Of a stretch of 31,939 bases of DNA, positions 16,184 through 26,758 are shown one piece after another (positions within the stretch are counted from its first letter, which is position 1; each line of letters opens with the position of its first letter). The notes beneath the pieces are model-generated. The model did no database searches. It was not told where the DNA came from and was given only the letters and a program-made list of their open reading frames with translations. Origin of the DNA: Ahrensia sp. (GTDB lineage Bacteria; Pseudomonadota; Alphaproteobacteria; Rhizobiales; Rhizobiaceae); NCBI GenBank assembly GCA_002698425.1, contig NZXU01000017.1:1-31939 (forward strand), written 5' to 3'. The translations under genes were made by a program, and so were the position numbers.

Positions 16184-17091
16184 TCGATCGACCTGTCGAA
16201 GAAGGCCAGCACCGCGTCCCGCATCTCTGCGGTCTCGACATGGCCGGTTTCCGGCGAGACGAGAATGGTGAGACGGTCGGATGCGCCTGCCTTGGCATAG
16301 GCGCCGCGCAGCGTCGCGAATGCGGGCTCAAGCGCTTCGCGCGGTGTGAGCGGATCGGCTGCGCCGGCCCCGGCCAGTTGCGGTCGAGGCGCGACCAGCG
16401 CCGCCACTTCGCCCATGTCGCAATGGTTCAACAGGCCGGGCACGGTCATGTAGATGCCGTGAAGGTCGTGCCGGCCCGTTTCGATCAGCCCGGCCAGGTC
16501 GGAAATGGCGCAGAGATGGGCCGCCGCCGCGATCCGCATGTCGAGCGCGGCCAGCCAATAGGCATGCGTCGCGCCCATCGAGATGCCGAATGTGGCGATC
16601 CGCGACCTGTCGACATCCGGGCGGTCGCATAGGTAGTCCAGCGCCGCCGACAGATCCGCCAGCATCTCGCCGAACAGCGTCCGTCCGCGCCACAAGGCTG
16701 CCTTGGCGAGCGCACTTTCCGCGCCTTCTCCCTGGCGTTCGCCGAAACCGGCGACATCGACGCACAAGACCAGATAGCCCCGCGTGGCAAGCAGTGGTCC
16801 GTAGGGCGGATCCTGCAGGGCCGGCCGGCCGTCCAGGAGCTCGCGGCGGCCGATGTCGTAGCGATTGCCATGGGCATGGCAGTAGAGCACGGCGGGGAAG
16901 GGGCCCGGTCCGTCGGGGCGACAAATTGTGCCGGGCATTTCGCCCATACGCGTCGTCAGGCGGATTTCCTCGACGACTTGGCCGTCCGTCGTTGCGCTGC
17001 GGATTGTTTCGCTGCCGGCCAGTGGCGGCGCACCGCCGGGAAAGCCCAGAAGCGTCCACAGATTTGTCGGATCGATGCCGGTTCCGTCCAT
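16153..17091 (-). CDS. Alpha/beta hydrolase (dienelactone hydrolase/acetyl esterase type)
   Basis: A 312-aa cytoplasmic hydrolase; no signal peptide. The start at 17091 (MDGTGIDPTNLW) is preferred over a longer frame to 17160, which would run over the likely operator. The nucleophile is Ser171 in GISMG, the oxyanion loop is HAHGN (72-76), and Asp246 and His284 (PETGHVET) complete the triad. CVDVAGFGERQG is a further family mark. It is divergent from the GntR gene with about 130 bp between the starts, where an operator palindrome lies. Context suggests a lactone- or ester-cleaving step (deacetylation, or opening of a sugar lactone) in the pathway fed by the ABC importer. The exact substrate is not readable from sequence. 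Confidence 0.82.
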   Translation of the reverse strand: MDGTGIDPTNLWTLLGFPGGAPPLAGSETIRSATTDGQVVEEIRLTTRMGEMPGTICRPDGPGPFPAVLYCHAHGNRYDIGRRELLDGRPALQDPPYGPLLATRGYLVLCVDVAGFGERQGEGAESALAKAALWRGRTLFGEMLADLSAALDYLCDRPDVDRSRIATFGISMGATHAYWLAALDMRIAAAAHLCAISDLAGLIETGRHDLHGIYMTVPGLLNHCDMGEVAALVAPRPQLAGAGAADPLTPREALEPAFATLRGAYAKAGASDRLTILVSPETGHVETAEMRDAVLAFFDRSIDQSPPGRISL

Positions 17092-17124
17092 TCGTCCTTG
17101 CAATCGGTAATTTCGGCGATAAGC

Positions 17125-17140
17125 TTGTATACTAGTACTT
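17125..17140. promoter_or_regulatory. Operator palindrome between hydrolase and GntR genes
   Basis: TTGTATACTAGTACTT is centred on CTAG (17132-17135). Its core TATACTAGTAC occurs again, inverted, at 17955-17965 before the binding-protein gene. The half-site GTATAC fits the GT...AC pattern of FadR-type GntR operators. It lies between two divergent starts, so one bound dimer could control both. Confidence 0.75.
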
Positions 17141-17219
17141 CGGCGCTTTGGGAGGAGCAATTGCCGAAATTCGAATTCATCTCCTGTCGAACCAGAACGG
17201 CTGCGGAAGGGCTGCGCCC

Positions 17220-17930
17220 ATGCCTCGCCTGAGCGCGGAAGCGGAACGTTTCGATCCCGGTCCGGCTCTGGACGATATCGCCATCGACCGGTCGCGCTCG
17301 ATCGCCCCGCAGATCTATGACGCGCTGCGCGCGCGCATTGTCGACAATCGCCTGCCGCCCGGCGCGTTCCTGAGCGAAGCCGAGATTGCCCGCTTTTGCG
17401 ATATCTCCCGCACGCCGCTCCGCGCCGCCCTGCAGCAGCTCGCCGGCGAGGGGCTGATCATCGTGCGTCCGCAGGTGGGCTCGGTCGTCGCGCCGCATGA
17501 CGAGGCGCGTCTGCGCGAGGCGGTCTTCATCCGCTGCGCCATCGAGGAAGCGGTCGCCCGTCGCTTGGCGGAAACCGGCATCGATGAAGACCTGCTCGCA
17601 CCGATCCTCACCGCGCAGAAACAGGCCGCGGAACGCGACGACTACATGACCTTCTTCCGCCATGACGAGCGCTTTCACGAGGCGCTTGCGGAGATGGCCG
17701 GTGTGCCCAATGCCTGGCACCAGGTCCAGTCGGTCAAGGCGCATGTCGATCGCAGGAGGCTGAAGCTCATGTCATCCATCAAGGGGCGTTCGATGCAGGC
17801 CTATCAGGATCATATCGCGTTGCTCGAACACATCCGTGCGCATGAGGCGGACGCCGCGGCGCGGGTCATTCGCGCCCATGTCGATTCCGTTTTCGAAACC
17901 GGAGAGGTGAACGGGGAGCATCACGGCTAA
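17220..17930 (+). CDS. GntR-family regulator (FadR/FCD type)
   Basis: A 236-aa transcription factor. The ATG at 17220 (MPRLSAEAERFD) has GGAAGGG upstream; the in-frame start at 17148 would add 24 unlikely residues. The winged helix-turn-helix spans about residues 30-95 (LPPGAFLSEAEIARFCDISR, TPLRAALQQLAGEGLI, RPQVGSVVAP). The C-terminal all-helical FCD domain (about 100-230) binds a small effector, usually with a metal; HDERFHEAL, a histidine in KAHVDRRRL and IRAHVDSVF carry the likely ligands. Palindromes at 17125 and 17953 are its probable operators, giving autoregulation and control of the importer operon, most likely as a repressor released by a sugar-derived ligand. Confidence 0.88.
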   Translation: MPRLSAEAERFDPGPALDDIAIDRSRSIAPQIYDALRARIVDNRLPPGAFLSEAEIARFCDISRTPLRAALQQLAGEGLIIVRPQVGSVVAPHDEARLREAVFIRCAIEEAVARRLAETGIDEDLLAPILTAQKQAAERDDYMTFFRHDERFHEALAEMAGVPNAWHQVQSVKAHVDRRRLKLMSSIKGRSMQAYQDHIALLEHIRAHEADAAARVIRAHVDSVFETGEVNGEHHG

Positions 17931-17952
17931 GCCGCTTGCTGGATAAATTTTA

Positions 17953-17966
17953 GTGTACTAGTATAC
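17953..17966. promoter_or_regulatory. Operator palindrome before the binding-protein gene
   Basis: GTGTACTAGTATAC is centred on CTAG (17958-17961) and matches the site at 17125 in reverse. A possible promoter, TTGCTG (17936-17941) and TAGTAT (17959-17964) with 17 bp between, overlaps it, so binding would block RNA polymerase. It lies 25 bp upstream of the binding-protein start. Confidence 0.75.
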
Positions 17967-17990
17967 CAGTTCTCAAGGGAGGAGAATGCC

Positions 17991-19277
<1,287 letters not shown>

Positions 19278-19305
19278 CGTCGCGCTCGAAAGTCTGACCT
19301 CCCTG

Positions 19306-19331
19306 CCGGGCGCGGTTACGGCTGCGCCCGG
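19306..19331 (+). promoter_or_regulatory. Intra-operon hairpin between binding protein and permease genes
   Basis: CCGGGCGC (19306-19313) pairs perfectly with GCGCCCGG (19324-19331) around a 10-nt loop, followed by TCCTTTCTC. It could act as a partial terminator or protect the binding-protein mRNA end, raising its dose over the permeases. Confidence 0.6.
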
Positions 19332-19348
19332 TCCTTTCTCAAGAGAAC

Positions 19349-20395
19349 ATGGCCCTACGCGGATCAATGGCACTCGAAGACACACCACGCTCCGGCGACA
19401 GCGGCTCATCGCGTCTCAACGCGATCGCCGCATGGCCGGTCCGCGTGCTCTTCACCATTCTGGATGTGCCCCTGCGCGGCTTGCAGCGCCTGCTCGGCAT
19501 CCGCGCGATGCCCTATATCTTCATCCTGCCGAACCTCGCCTTTTTCGGCCTGTTCGTTGTCGTGCCGCTGTTCATCAACTTCGCCTTTTCGGTCACCGGC
19601 GGCACCAATCTCTATCTCGATGAACGGCCCTTTGTCGGGCTGGAGCAATACGGTTTCCTGTTCGATTGCGGCAATTACCTCGATCCGACGACATGCCGCG
19701 AAGACCGCTTCTGGCACGGCGTCTTCAACACCTTCACCTTCGTCTTCTTCCAGGTCAGCCTGATCGTCCTGTTCTCGCTGATCACGGCGCTGATCCTGAA
19801 CCGGGAAATCCGCGGCCGTGGCTTCTTCCGCGCCGCCTTCTTCTTCCCCGTTTTGTTGTCACCGGTGGTCGTCGCGCTGATCTGGAAATGGATCCTGCTG
19901 CGCGACGGCGTTCTCAACGCTTTCCTGGTCTCGATCGGCCTCGATCCGATCCTCTATTTCGTCTCGCCGACGTGGTCGATGTTCTGGGCGATCTTCGTCT
20001 CGGTCTGGGCGCATATGGGCTTCTACACGCTGATACTGCTCGCCGGACTGCAGGCGATCCCGCCCGATCTCTACGAGGCGGCCGAGATGGACGGCACGAA
20101 GCGCGAGCGCGTCTTCTTCCGCATCACGCTGCCCTTGCTCTGGCCCAACATGCTGGTGGTCATCGTGCTCGCGCTGATCAAGGCCGTGCAGATCTTCGAC
20201 GAGGTCTTCGTGCTCACCGGCGGCGGTCCGGGCACCGCGACCCAATTCATTGTCCAGTACATCTACACGACCGGCTTTTCGAACCAGGTGCAGAATTTCG
20301 GCCTCGCCGCCGCCGCATCCGTGGTTCTCGGCGTCGTGCTCTTCGTCCTAACGCTGCTGCAACTCGCCGCCAGCCGGCGCAAGGACGAGGCCTGA
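19349..20395 (+). CDS. ABC importer permease 1 (MalF/UgpA type)
   Basis: A 348-aa inner-membrane protein with six predicted helices; the first is around residues 55-80 (PYIFILPNLAFFGLFVVVPL). The cytoplasmic EAA loop that contacts the ATPase is YEAAEMDGTKRERVFFRITL, followed by PLLWPNMLVVIV. The start at 19349 has AAGAGAAC close by; an ATG at 19367 is an alternative. The first 50 residues form an unusual polar N-terminal extension. It pairs with the permease at 20397. The two genes are 1 bp apart. Confidence 0.9.
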   Translation: MALRGSMALEDTPRSGDSGSSRLNAIAAWPVRVLFTILDVPLRGLQRLLGIRAMPYIFILPNLAFFGLFVVVPLFINFAFSVTGGTNLYLDERPFVGLEQYGFLFDCGNYLDPTTCREDRFWHGVFNTFTFVFFQVSLIVLFSLITALILNREIRGRGFFRAAFFFPVLLSPVVVALIWKWILLRDGVLNAFLVSIGLDPILYFVSPTWSMFWAIFVSVWAHMGFYTLILLAGLQAIPPDLYEAAEMDGTKRERVFFRITLPLLWPNMLVVIVLALIKAVQIFDEVFVLTGGGPGTATQFIVQYIYTTGFSNQVQNFGLAAAASVVLGVVLFVLTLLQLAASRRKDEA

Positions 20396-20396
20396 C

Positions 20397-21473
20397 ATGG
20401 CGGAGGCGAACACAATGTCCGACCGCTCCGTAACACGGTTCCTCACGGCGAGGCGCGGCAACGGGTCGATGCACTGGACCGACATCTTCTCCTACATCTA
20501 TCTCGCCCTCGGCGTCGCGCTGATGTTCGGCCCGGTCGCCTGGCTGGCGCTGTCCTCCTTCAAGACGGCCGCAGGCCTGCAGGAGTTCCCGCCGACGCTT
20601 CTGCCGCTGGGCCAGATCGAGCGTCCGGTCGAGGGCTATGACGACCCGCTGCCGATGTTCAAGGTGACGATGGAAGACGGCACGGTGCGCGAGCTGGCGC
20701 AGGTCCGACGCATCGGCATCATTGCCCAGATGGTGGACCCGGCAAATCCCGGCGAAACCATCAAGGTGCCGATCGCCAGCCGCGAGCCGATCCGCGAATT
20801 CCGCGTCGCCTGGGAGAACTACACGAAGCCGCTGGAGCGCTTCAACTTCCTGACTTATCTGAACAATTCGGTGATCGTCACGGCGGCGGCGACGCTGGTC
20901 ACGCTGCTGATCAACTCCATGGCCGCCTTCGGCCTGGCGATCTACGAGTTCCGCGGCAGAAACGCGGTGATGCTCTTCGTCATCGGCACGCTGATGATCC
21001 CGATCACCATCATCCTCGTGCCGGCCTATCTGGTCGTCACCGAACTAGGCATGGTCAACACGCTCTGGGCGGTGATCCTGCCCGGCGCGGCGACGCCCAC
21101 CGGCGTCTTTCTCTTGCGGCAATACATGCTGACCATCCCGCGCGACCTGATCGAGGCGGCGCGCATGGACAAGGCCTCCGAATGGTCGATCTATTGGCGC
21201 ATCGTCCTGCCGCTGTCGCTGCCGGCCATCGCCGTGCTGGCGATCTTCTCGGTGATGTGGCGCTGGAACGACTTCCTCTGGCCGCTGATCGTCCTCAACC
21301 GCTCGGAGGTCTACACGCTGCAGATCGGCCTCAACGCCTTCCAGGGCGAGCTCGACGTGCAGTGGCATTACGTGCTTGCCATGACCGTCGTCGCGCTGAT
21401 CCCCGTCACGCTGGTCTTCGCCTTCCTGCAACGCTTCATCACCACCGGTATCGCGTCGAGCGGCATGAAATGA
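20397..21473 (+). CDS. ABC importer permease 2 (MalG/UgpE type) with periplasmic insert
   Basis: A 358-aa inner-membrane protein. The EAA loop is IEAARMDKASEWSIYWRIVL, followed by PLSLPAIAVLAIF. Helix 1 is around residues 32-55. Between helices 1 and 2 lies a polar insert of about 90 residues (from GLQEFPPTLLPLG to ENYTKPLERFNF) that is much longer than in classical MalG proteins; related importers of unknown substrate have it. An ATG at 20415 with GGAGG 9 nt upstream is a good alternative start. Its stop overlaps the dehydrogenase start by 4 bp (ATGA). Confidence 0.9.
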   Translation: MAEANTMSDRSVTRFLTARRGNGSMHWTDIFSYIYLALGVALMFGPVAWLALSSFKTAAGLQEFPPTLLPLGQIERPVEGYDDPLPMFKVTMEDGTVRELAQVRRIGIIAQMVDPANPGETIKVPIASREPIREFRVAWENYTKPLERFNFLTYLNNSVIVTAAATLVTLLINSMAAFGLAIYEFRGRNAVMLFVIGTLMIPITIILVPAYLVVTELGMVNTLWAVILPGAATPTGVFLLRQYMLTIPRDLIEAARMDKASEWSIYWRIVLPLSLPAIAVLAIFSVMWRWNDFLWPLIVLNRSEVYTLQIGLNAFQGELDVQWHYVLAMTVVALIPVTLVFAFLQRFITTGIASSGMK

Positions 21474-22486
21474 TCCACGAAAAGCCCCTGATCCTGTTCG
21501 ATCCTTTCCCGCGCAACGAGGCGATGGTGTTCACGCCGGACGTCGCCGTGGAACTCGGCCGCCTGTCGACTTTGGTCACCCATTTCGGCTCCCGCGCGCC
21601 GGACGATCTGGTCGAAAGCGTGCTTGCCGATGTCGAGATCATCGTCGGCCAGACGGCGATGGGAAAGGACCGGCTCGACCGCGCGCCGAAACTGAAGGCG
21701 ATCCTCAACGTCAAGGCGAACTGGGAGCCGAATATCGACTACGCCGAATGCCAGCGCCGCGGCATCCACGTCCTTTCCGCCGCGCCGGCCATGGCGCCCG
21801 CCGTCGCCGAATACTGCCTCGGCCAGGCGATCGCGCTGGCGCGCGGTCTTCCCGCCGCCGACCGTCTGTTCCGCGAAGGTCAGGAGAAATACGGCATTGG
21901 CGGCAACGGTCGGGCCTACAGCCTCTATGACGCCCCGGTCGGGCTCATCGGTTACGGCAATCTCGGCCGCGCGCTTGCGCCGCTCTTGAAGCCCTTCGGC
22001 TGCCGCATCGCCGTCCACGATCCATGGCTTTCCGGCCGGTATCTGGAAACGCAGGGCGTCGTTCCTGCATCCCTCGAAGAGGTGCTGGCGCAGAGCCGCT
22101 TCCTCTTCATTCTCGCCGGCGTGACCAGCGAGAATGAGGGCTTTCTTGACCGCGCAAAACTCGCGCAGATCCCGGAGGACGCCTCGGTCATCCTCGGCTC
22201 CCGCGCCGAAGTGGTCGAGTTCGATGCCTTTCTGGAAATGGCGGGGCAGGGCCGCTTCCGCGCGGCGGTCGATGTCTTCCCGGAGGAGCCGGTGCCCGCC
22301 GACGCGGCCTCGCGCAAGACGCCTGGTGTCCTCTTCTCCGCCCATCTCGCCGGCGGGCTCGAACCGTCTTATGCGCGCATCCGCGACATGATGATGGACG
22401 ATATCCGCCAGATCCTCGCCGGCCTGCCGCCGCTGCGCATGCAGCGCGCCGAGCCGCGTCAGGCGGCGATGGCGAGAAGCCGATAG
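21470..22486 (+). CDS. D-2-hydroxyacid dehydrogenase family protein
   Basis: A 338-aa NAD(P)-dependent oxidoreductase. It starts at the ATG at 21470, within an ATGA overlap with the permease gene. Nucleotide binding is at [12 protein letters not shown] (158-169). The catalytic set is present: Arg245 (GSRAEVVE), Glu273 (DVFPEEP) and His292 (SAHLAGG), so it should be active. The family interconverts 2-keto acids and D-2-hydroxy acids. Being inside an importer operon, it likely reduces or oxidises a sugar-acid intermediate. The usual serine-arginine-glycine after the last strand reads SRAE here, a small variation. Confidence 0.86.
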   Translation: MIHEKPLILFDPFPRNEAMVFTPDVAVELGRLSTLVTHFGSRAPDDLVESVLADVEIIVGQTAMGKDRLDRAPKLKAILNVKANWEPNIDYAECQRRGIHVLSAAPAMAPAVAEYCLGQAIALARGLPAADRLFREGQEKYGIGGNGRAYSLYDAPVGLIGYGNLGRALAPLLKPFGCRIAVHDPWLSGRYLETQGVVPASLEEVLAQSRFLFILAGVTSENEGFLDRAKLAQIPEDASVILGSRAEVVEFDAFLEMAGQGRFRAAVDVFPEEPVPADAASRKTPGVLFSAHLAGGLEPSYARIRDMMMDDIRQILAGLPPLRMQRAEPRQAAMARSR

Positions 22487-22505
22487 ACAAAAGGAACACC
22501 CACGC

Positions 22506-23594
22506 GTGACGGAAATCCGCCTGAAAAACGTCCACAAGGCCTATGGCAATGTCGAGGTCATCCACGGCATCGACCTGCATGTCGAAAGCGGCGAATTCGT
22601 CGTCTTCGTCGGTCCGTCCGGCTGTGGCAAGTCGACCCTGCTGCGCATCATCGCCGGCCTTGAGAAGGTAACCGGCGGCGAGGTGCTGATCGACGGCGAT
22701 GTCGTCAACGCGATCCCCGCCTCCGAGCGCGGTCTGGCGATGGTGTTTCAGTCATACGCCCTTTATCCGCACATGTCGGTCTACAAGAACATGGCCTTCG
22801 GGCTTGAGAATTCGCGCATGCCGCGCGCCGAGATCGACAGCCGCGTCAACCAGGCGGCGGCGATGCTGCAGATCACCGACTACCTGCATCGCCGGCCGAA
22901 GCAGCTCTCCGGCGGCCAGCGCCAGCGCGTCGCCATCGGCCGCGCCATCGTCCGCGATCCCAAGGCCTTCCTGTTCGACGAGCCGCTCTCCAATCTTGAT
23001 GCCGAATTGCGCGTCGCCATGCGCAAGGAACTCGCCGCGCTGCACGGCAAGCTCGGCGGCACGATGATCTACGTCACCCACGACCAGATCGAGGCGATGA
23101 CGCTCGCCAACAAGATCGTCGTCCTCAATGCCGGCCGCGTCGAGCAGATCGGCGCGCCGCTCGATCTCTATAACAAGCCGCAGAACACCTTCGTCGCCGG
23201 CTTTATTGGCTCTCCCCGCATGAACCTGCTGGAAGCCGAGATCGTCGAAGGCGAGGGCGGCCCGGCGCTGTCGGCGGGCGGCCAGCGCATCGCCATTCCC
23301 GCCCTCGGGGGGTTGAAGACGGGCGACAAGGTCACCTTCGGCGCGCGGCCGGAACATATCGCCATCGTCAACGACGGGGAGGGCGATATCGAAGCGAAGG
23401 TCGACCTGACCGAGCAATTGGGCGGCGAGACCTATGTCTACTGCACCGTTGACGGCCTGCCGCAACTGACCGTGCATCAGGTCGGCCAACTTCCCGTCCA
23501 TCGCGGCGAAACCGTGCATCTGCGCTTCAACCGCGACGAGATGCATCTCTTCGACGCGTCCGGCAAGGTGATCGTCAACGGGTTCAAAGCATGA
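22506..23594 (+). CDS. ABC importer ATPase (MalK/UgpC type)
   Basis: A 362-aa ATPase with GTG start at 22506, preceded by AAGGAA. Walker [10 protein letters not shown] (36-44), Q-loop Gln82, signature LSGGQRQR (134-141), Walker [12 protein letters not shown] (155-165) and the H-loop YVTHDQ are intact. The C-terminal third (about 235-362) holds the TOBE-type regulatory domain ([11 protein letters not shown]). It should energise the two permeases upstream. Its stop overlaps the next gene by 4 bp (ATGA). Confidence 0.93.
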   Translation: MTEIRLKNVHKAYGNVEVIHGIDLHVESGEFVVFVGPSGCGKSTLLRIIAGLEKVTGGEVLIDGDVVNAIPASERGLAMVFQSYALYPHMSVYKNMAFGLENSRMPRAEIDSRVNQAAAMLQITDYLHRRPKQLSGGQRQRVAIGRAIVRDPKAFLFDEPLSNLDAELRVAMRKELAALHGKLGGTMIYVTHDQIEAMTLANKIVVLNAGRVEQIGAPLDLYNKPQNTFVAGFIGSPRMNLLEAEIVEGEGGPALSAGGQRIAIPALGGLKTGDKVTFGARPEHIAIVNDGEGDIEAKVDLTEQLGGETYVYCTVDGLPQLTVHQVGQLPVHRGETVHLRFNRDEMHLFDASGKVIVNGFKA

Positions 23595-24631
23595 GTGGAC
23601 AAAAGCTTGGCCTTGCCGTCATCGGAACCGGCATGGCGGCGACGCCGCATGCCCGGGCCCTTCAGGATCTGGCCGGCACGATCGAAGTGCGCGGCGTCTA
23701 TTCGCGAACGCGCGAAAAGCGCGAAGCCTTCGCCGCAGAATTCGGTTTTCCCGCCACCGACAGCATCGACGCGCTCGCCGATGATCCCGCCATCGACGCC
23801 GTGATCCTGATCACGCCGCCGAACCAGCGCTTGAACCTCGTCCGCCGTTTCGCCGAGGCCGGCAAGCACATCCTGATGGAAAAGCCGGTCGAACGCACGA
23901 CAGAGGCGGCCGAGGAGATCGTCCGTATCTGCGAGGAAAACGACGTCCGGCTTGGCATCGTCTTCCAGCATCGCTACCGCGAAGCCTCGCAAAAACTGAA
24001 AGCCCTGATCGAGGAAGGCGCGCTCGGCAAAATGGGCCTCGTGCGCGCCGATGTGCCCTGGTGGCGGGAGCAGTCCTATTACGACGAGCCGGGCCGCGGC
24101 ACCTATGAACGCGACGGCGGCGGCGTGCTGATTAGCCAGGCGATCCACACGCTGGACCTGATGCTGAGCCTCACCGGCCCCGTCGCCGAGGTTCAGGCGG
24201 TCGCCGCGACGACCCGCTTCCACAAGATGGAATCGGAGGATTTCGTCGCCGGCGGCATGCGTTTCGCCAGCGGCGTGCCGGGCTCGGTCATGGCAACCAC
24301 GGCGTCCTTTCCGGGCGATGCGGAATCCATCACGCTCGACTGCGAGAAGGCGAGCGCGCATCTGCAATCCGGCGTCCTGACCGTCCGCTGGCGCGATGGC
24401 CGCACGGAGACCTACGGCGAAACCGGCGGCACCGGCGGCGGAGCCGATCCGATGGCCTTTCCGCATGGCTGGCATCGTGATCTCATCGCCGCCTTCGCGG
24501 ACGCCGTGCGCGAAGGGCGCGATCCGGTTCCCTCCGGCCGCAACGCGCTCGATGTCCACCGTCTGATCGATGCCTTGATCGCCTCGTCGCGCGAACGCCG
24601 CGCAATCGAAATTCCCTCTTCAACCGCCTGA
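23591..24631 (+). CDS. Gfo/Idh/MocA oxidoreductase 1
   Basis: A 346-aa NAD(P)-dependent dehydrogenase. [14 protein letters not shown] is the Rossmann opening with GxGxxA, Glu97-Lys98-Pro99 is the EKP motif whose lysine is catalytic, and [16 protein letters not shown] supplies the active-site Asp/His pair (His186). The C-terminal beta domain is complete. The gene starts inside the ATGA overlap with the ATPase gene. It is the first of three members in a row; members of this family oxidise or reduce sugar hydroxyls, inositols or sugar acids. Substrate unknown. Confidence 0.9.
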   Translation: MSGQKLGLAVIGTGMAATPHARALQDLAGTIEVRGVYSRTREKREAFAAEFGFPATDSIDALADDPAIDAVILITPPNQRLNLVRRFAEAGKHILMEKPVERTTEAAEEIVRICEENDVRLGIVFQHRYREASQKLKALIEEGALGKMGLVRADVPWWREQSYYDEPGRGTYERDGGGVLISQAIHTLDLMLSLTGPVAEVQAVAATTRFHKMESEDFVAGGMRFASGVPGSVMATTASFPGDAESITLDCEKASAHLQSGVLTVRWRDGRTETYGETGGTGGGADPMAFPHGWHRDLIAAFADAVREGRDPVPSGRNALDVHRLIDALIASSRERRAIEIPSSTA

Positions 24632-24640
24632 AGGTATCCC

Positions 24641-25666
24641 ATGAGTGACCTGAAACTCGCCGTCATCGGTGTCGACCATCGCCATATCTACGGCCAGCTG
24701 GCCGGCATGCTCGAACTCGGCTGCACCTGCAAGGGCTGGTGGACCGACGGCGATCCGCAACCCGTCGATGGCTTCCTGAAAAGATTTCCCGACATTCCCC
24801 GCGTCGCTGACCGCAGAGAACTGCTGGAAGATCCGGAAATCGATCTGGTTCTGCTGGCCGACATCCCGGCGCACCGCGCCGAGCGCGCCATCGAGGCGAT
24901 GAAGGCCGGCAAGGACGTCATGAGCGACAAGCCCGGCTGCACGACGTTCGAACAGCTCGACGCGATCAAGGCGACCGTCGCCGAGACGGGCCGCATCTGG
25001 TCGATCGACTTTTCCGAGCGCTTCGAGGTGCCTGCCGTCGGCAAGGCGGCGGAACTGGTCCGTGCCGGGGCGATCGGCAAGGTCGTCCAGACGGTCGGTC
25101 TCGGCCCGCACCGCCTCAACCGCCACACCCGCGAGGACTGGTTCTTCCAGCAGGACCAGTATGGCGGCGTGCTCTGCGACATCGCCTCGCATCAGATCGA
25201 CCAGTTCCTCTTCTTCACCGGCTCCGACGATGCCGAAATCGTCGCCTCCAGCGTCGGCAATTTCGCCCATCCAAGCGATCCGGGCCTCGAGGATTTCGGC
25301 GAGATCCTGCTGCGGTCCGACGCCGGCCAGGGCTATATCCGCGTCGATTGGTACACGCCGGACGCGCTGCCCACCTGGGGCGACGGCCGCCTGACGATCC
25401 TCGGCACCGAAGGCACGATCGAGCTGCGCAAATATGTCGACATCGCCGGCCGTCCCGGCACCGACCATGTCTTCCTCGTCAATGGCGAGCGTTACGAGCA
25501 TATCGATGGCGTGGAGACGCCGCTCACCTATTTCCGCGATCTCGCCAACGACATTCGCGACCGCACCGAGACGGCGATGAGCCAGGCGCATTGCTTCAAG
25601 GTCATGGAACTTGCACTCAAGGCTCAGGCCATGGCCACGAAGCTCGGCAACCTGAAAGGCGCATGA
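24641..25666 (+). CDS. Gfo/Idh/MocA oxidoreductase 2, atypical cofactor loop
   Basis: A 341-aa member with clear differences. The glycine-rich loop reads VIGVDHRHIYGQL (8-20) rather than GxGxxG, and the catalytic motif is Asp96-Lys97-Pro98 (SDKPGCTT) rather than EKP. The downstream motif YGGVLCDIASHQIDQF is intact. The catalytic lysine is thus kept but the cofactor site is changed. The gene lies 9 bp after oxidoreductase 1, with AAGG before its start. It may act on a different intermediate or be tuned to a bound cofactor. Confidence 0.88.
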   Translation: MSDLKLAVIGVDHRHIYGQLAGMLELGCTCKGWWTDGDPQPVDGFLKRFPDIPRVADRRELLEDPEIDLVLLADIPAHRAERAIEAMKAGKDVMSDKPGCTTFEQLDAIKATVAETGRIWSIDFSERFEVPAVGKAAELVRAGAIGKVVQTVGLGPHRLNRHTREDWFFQQDQYGGVLCDIASHQIDQFLFFTGSDDAEIVASSVGNFAHPSDPGLEDFGEILLRSDAGQGYIRVDWYTPDALPTWGDGRLTILGTEGTIELRKYVDIAGRPGTDHVFLVNGERYEHIDGVETPLTYFRDLANDIRDRTETAMSQAHCFKVMELALKAQAMATKLGNLKGA

Positions 25667-26751
25667 TGCTGAATGTCGCCATCCTCGGCGCCGGCATCGG
25701 CGCGCAGCATCTCGACGGCTATCTCGCTCTGCCGGACCGCTACCGCGTCGCCGCGATCTGCGATCTCGATGCGGATAAGGCCGGTGCGCTCGCCGCGAAA
25801 GCGCCCGATTGCGCGGCCGTCTCCGACGTGGACGTGGTTATCGCCGATCCGGCCACCGACATCATCGACATCTGCCTGCCGCCGCATCTGCACGGCCCCG
25901 TCGCGCTGAAGGCCTTCGCCGCCGGCAAGCACGTCATTTGCGAAAAACCGATTGCCGGCAGTGTCGCCGAGGCGGACCGCATGATCGAGGCCGCGCAGGC
26001 CTCGGGCCGGCTCTTCGCGCCGATCTTCCAGTACCGCTATGGCCGCGGCCTCTACCAGCTGTCGGCCTTGCAGGAGAGGGGACTCGCCGGAAAGCCGCTC
26101 GTCGCCACGCTGGAAACGCACTGGAACCGCACCGCCGATTATTACGCCGTGCCGTGGCGGGGCAAATGGGCGAGCGAACGCGGCGGCGCGGTGCTCGGCC
26201 ATGCCATCCATATCCACGATCTCGTCACAGCCTTTTTCGGCCCGGTCACCGAAGTCTCGGCAATTCTCGACACCCGCGTCAATCCGATCGAGACCGAGGA
26301 TTGCGCCGCGATAGCCATGCGCACCATGTCGGGCGGGCTGGTGACGTCTTCCATCTCGCTGGGCGGCGCGGGCGATTCATCGCGCCTGCGCCTTGTCTTC
26401 GACGGGTTGACCGCCGAAAGCGGCCGCAATCCCTACGCGCCGGGCCAGGACGCCTGGACCTTTTCCGCCCGCAATCCGGCCGAACAGCCGAAGATCGACG
26501 CGGCGCTCGCGGAAATCGAAAGCGACGTCGCGGTGAGGCCGCAGGGCTATGTCGGCCAGTTCGCCGCCATCGCCGATCATCTCGAAGGCCTGTCTGCCGC
26601 GATCGTCACCGGCGAGGACGGCCTGCGCTCCATCGAACTGGTCGCCGCCATCTATCAGGCGGCCCGCACTGGAAACCGCGTGAAGCTGCCGCTCGACCGC
26701 GACCTGCCGGTCTGCGTCGACTGGGTGCCCGGGGACGTGAAGGTCCCGTGA
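25663..26751 (+). CDS. Gfo/Idh/MocA oxidoreductase 3
   Basis: A 362-aa member starting at tandem ATG codons at 25663 and 25666; the first gives a 4-bp overlap with gene 2 (ATGA). Motifs: VAILGAGIGAQHLDGY (glycine loop), Glu94-Lys95-Pro96 and GGAVLGHAIHIHDL. It is clearly diverged from members 1 and 2, so recent duplication is unlikely. It ends the operon; the next gene converges with only 7 bp between stop codons and no room for a separate terminator. Confidence 0.9.
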   Translation: MMLNVAILGAGIGAQHLDGYLALPDRYRVAAICDLDADKAGALAAKAPDCAAVSDVDVVIADPATDIIDICLPPHLHGPVALKAFAAGKHVICEKPIAGSVAEADRMIEAAQASGRLFAPIFQYRYGRGLYQLSALQERGLAGKPLVATLETHWNRTADYYAVPWRGKWASERGGAVLGHAIHIHDLVTAFFGPVTEVSAILDTRVNPIETEDCAAIAMRTMSGGLVTSSISLGGAGDSSRLRLVFDGLTAESGRNPYAPGQDAWTFSARNPAEQPKIDAALAEIESDVAVRPQGYVGQFAAIADHLEGLSAAIVTGEDGLRSIELVAAIYQAARTGNRVKLPLDRDLPVCVDWVPGDVKVP

Positions 26752-26758
26752 CGGCCCG

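Noticed and set aside
21368..22537. Minus-strand open frame (389 codons)
   Set aside because: Antisense shadow of the hydroxyacid dehydrogenase; no family motif.
23477..25591. Two long minus-strand open frames
   Set aside because: They mirror oxidoreductases 1 and 2, which have full motifs on the plus strand.
23591..26751. Recent tandem duplication of the three oxidoreductases
   Set aside because: Their cofactor loops, EKP regions and lengths differ too much; they are old paralogues gathered in one operon.
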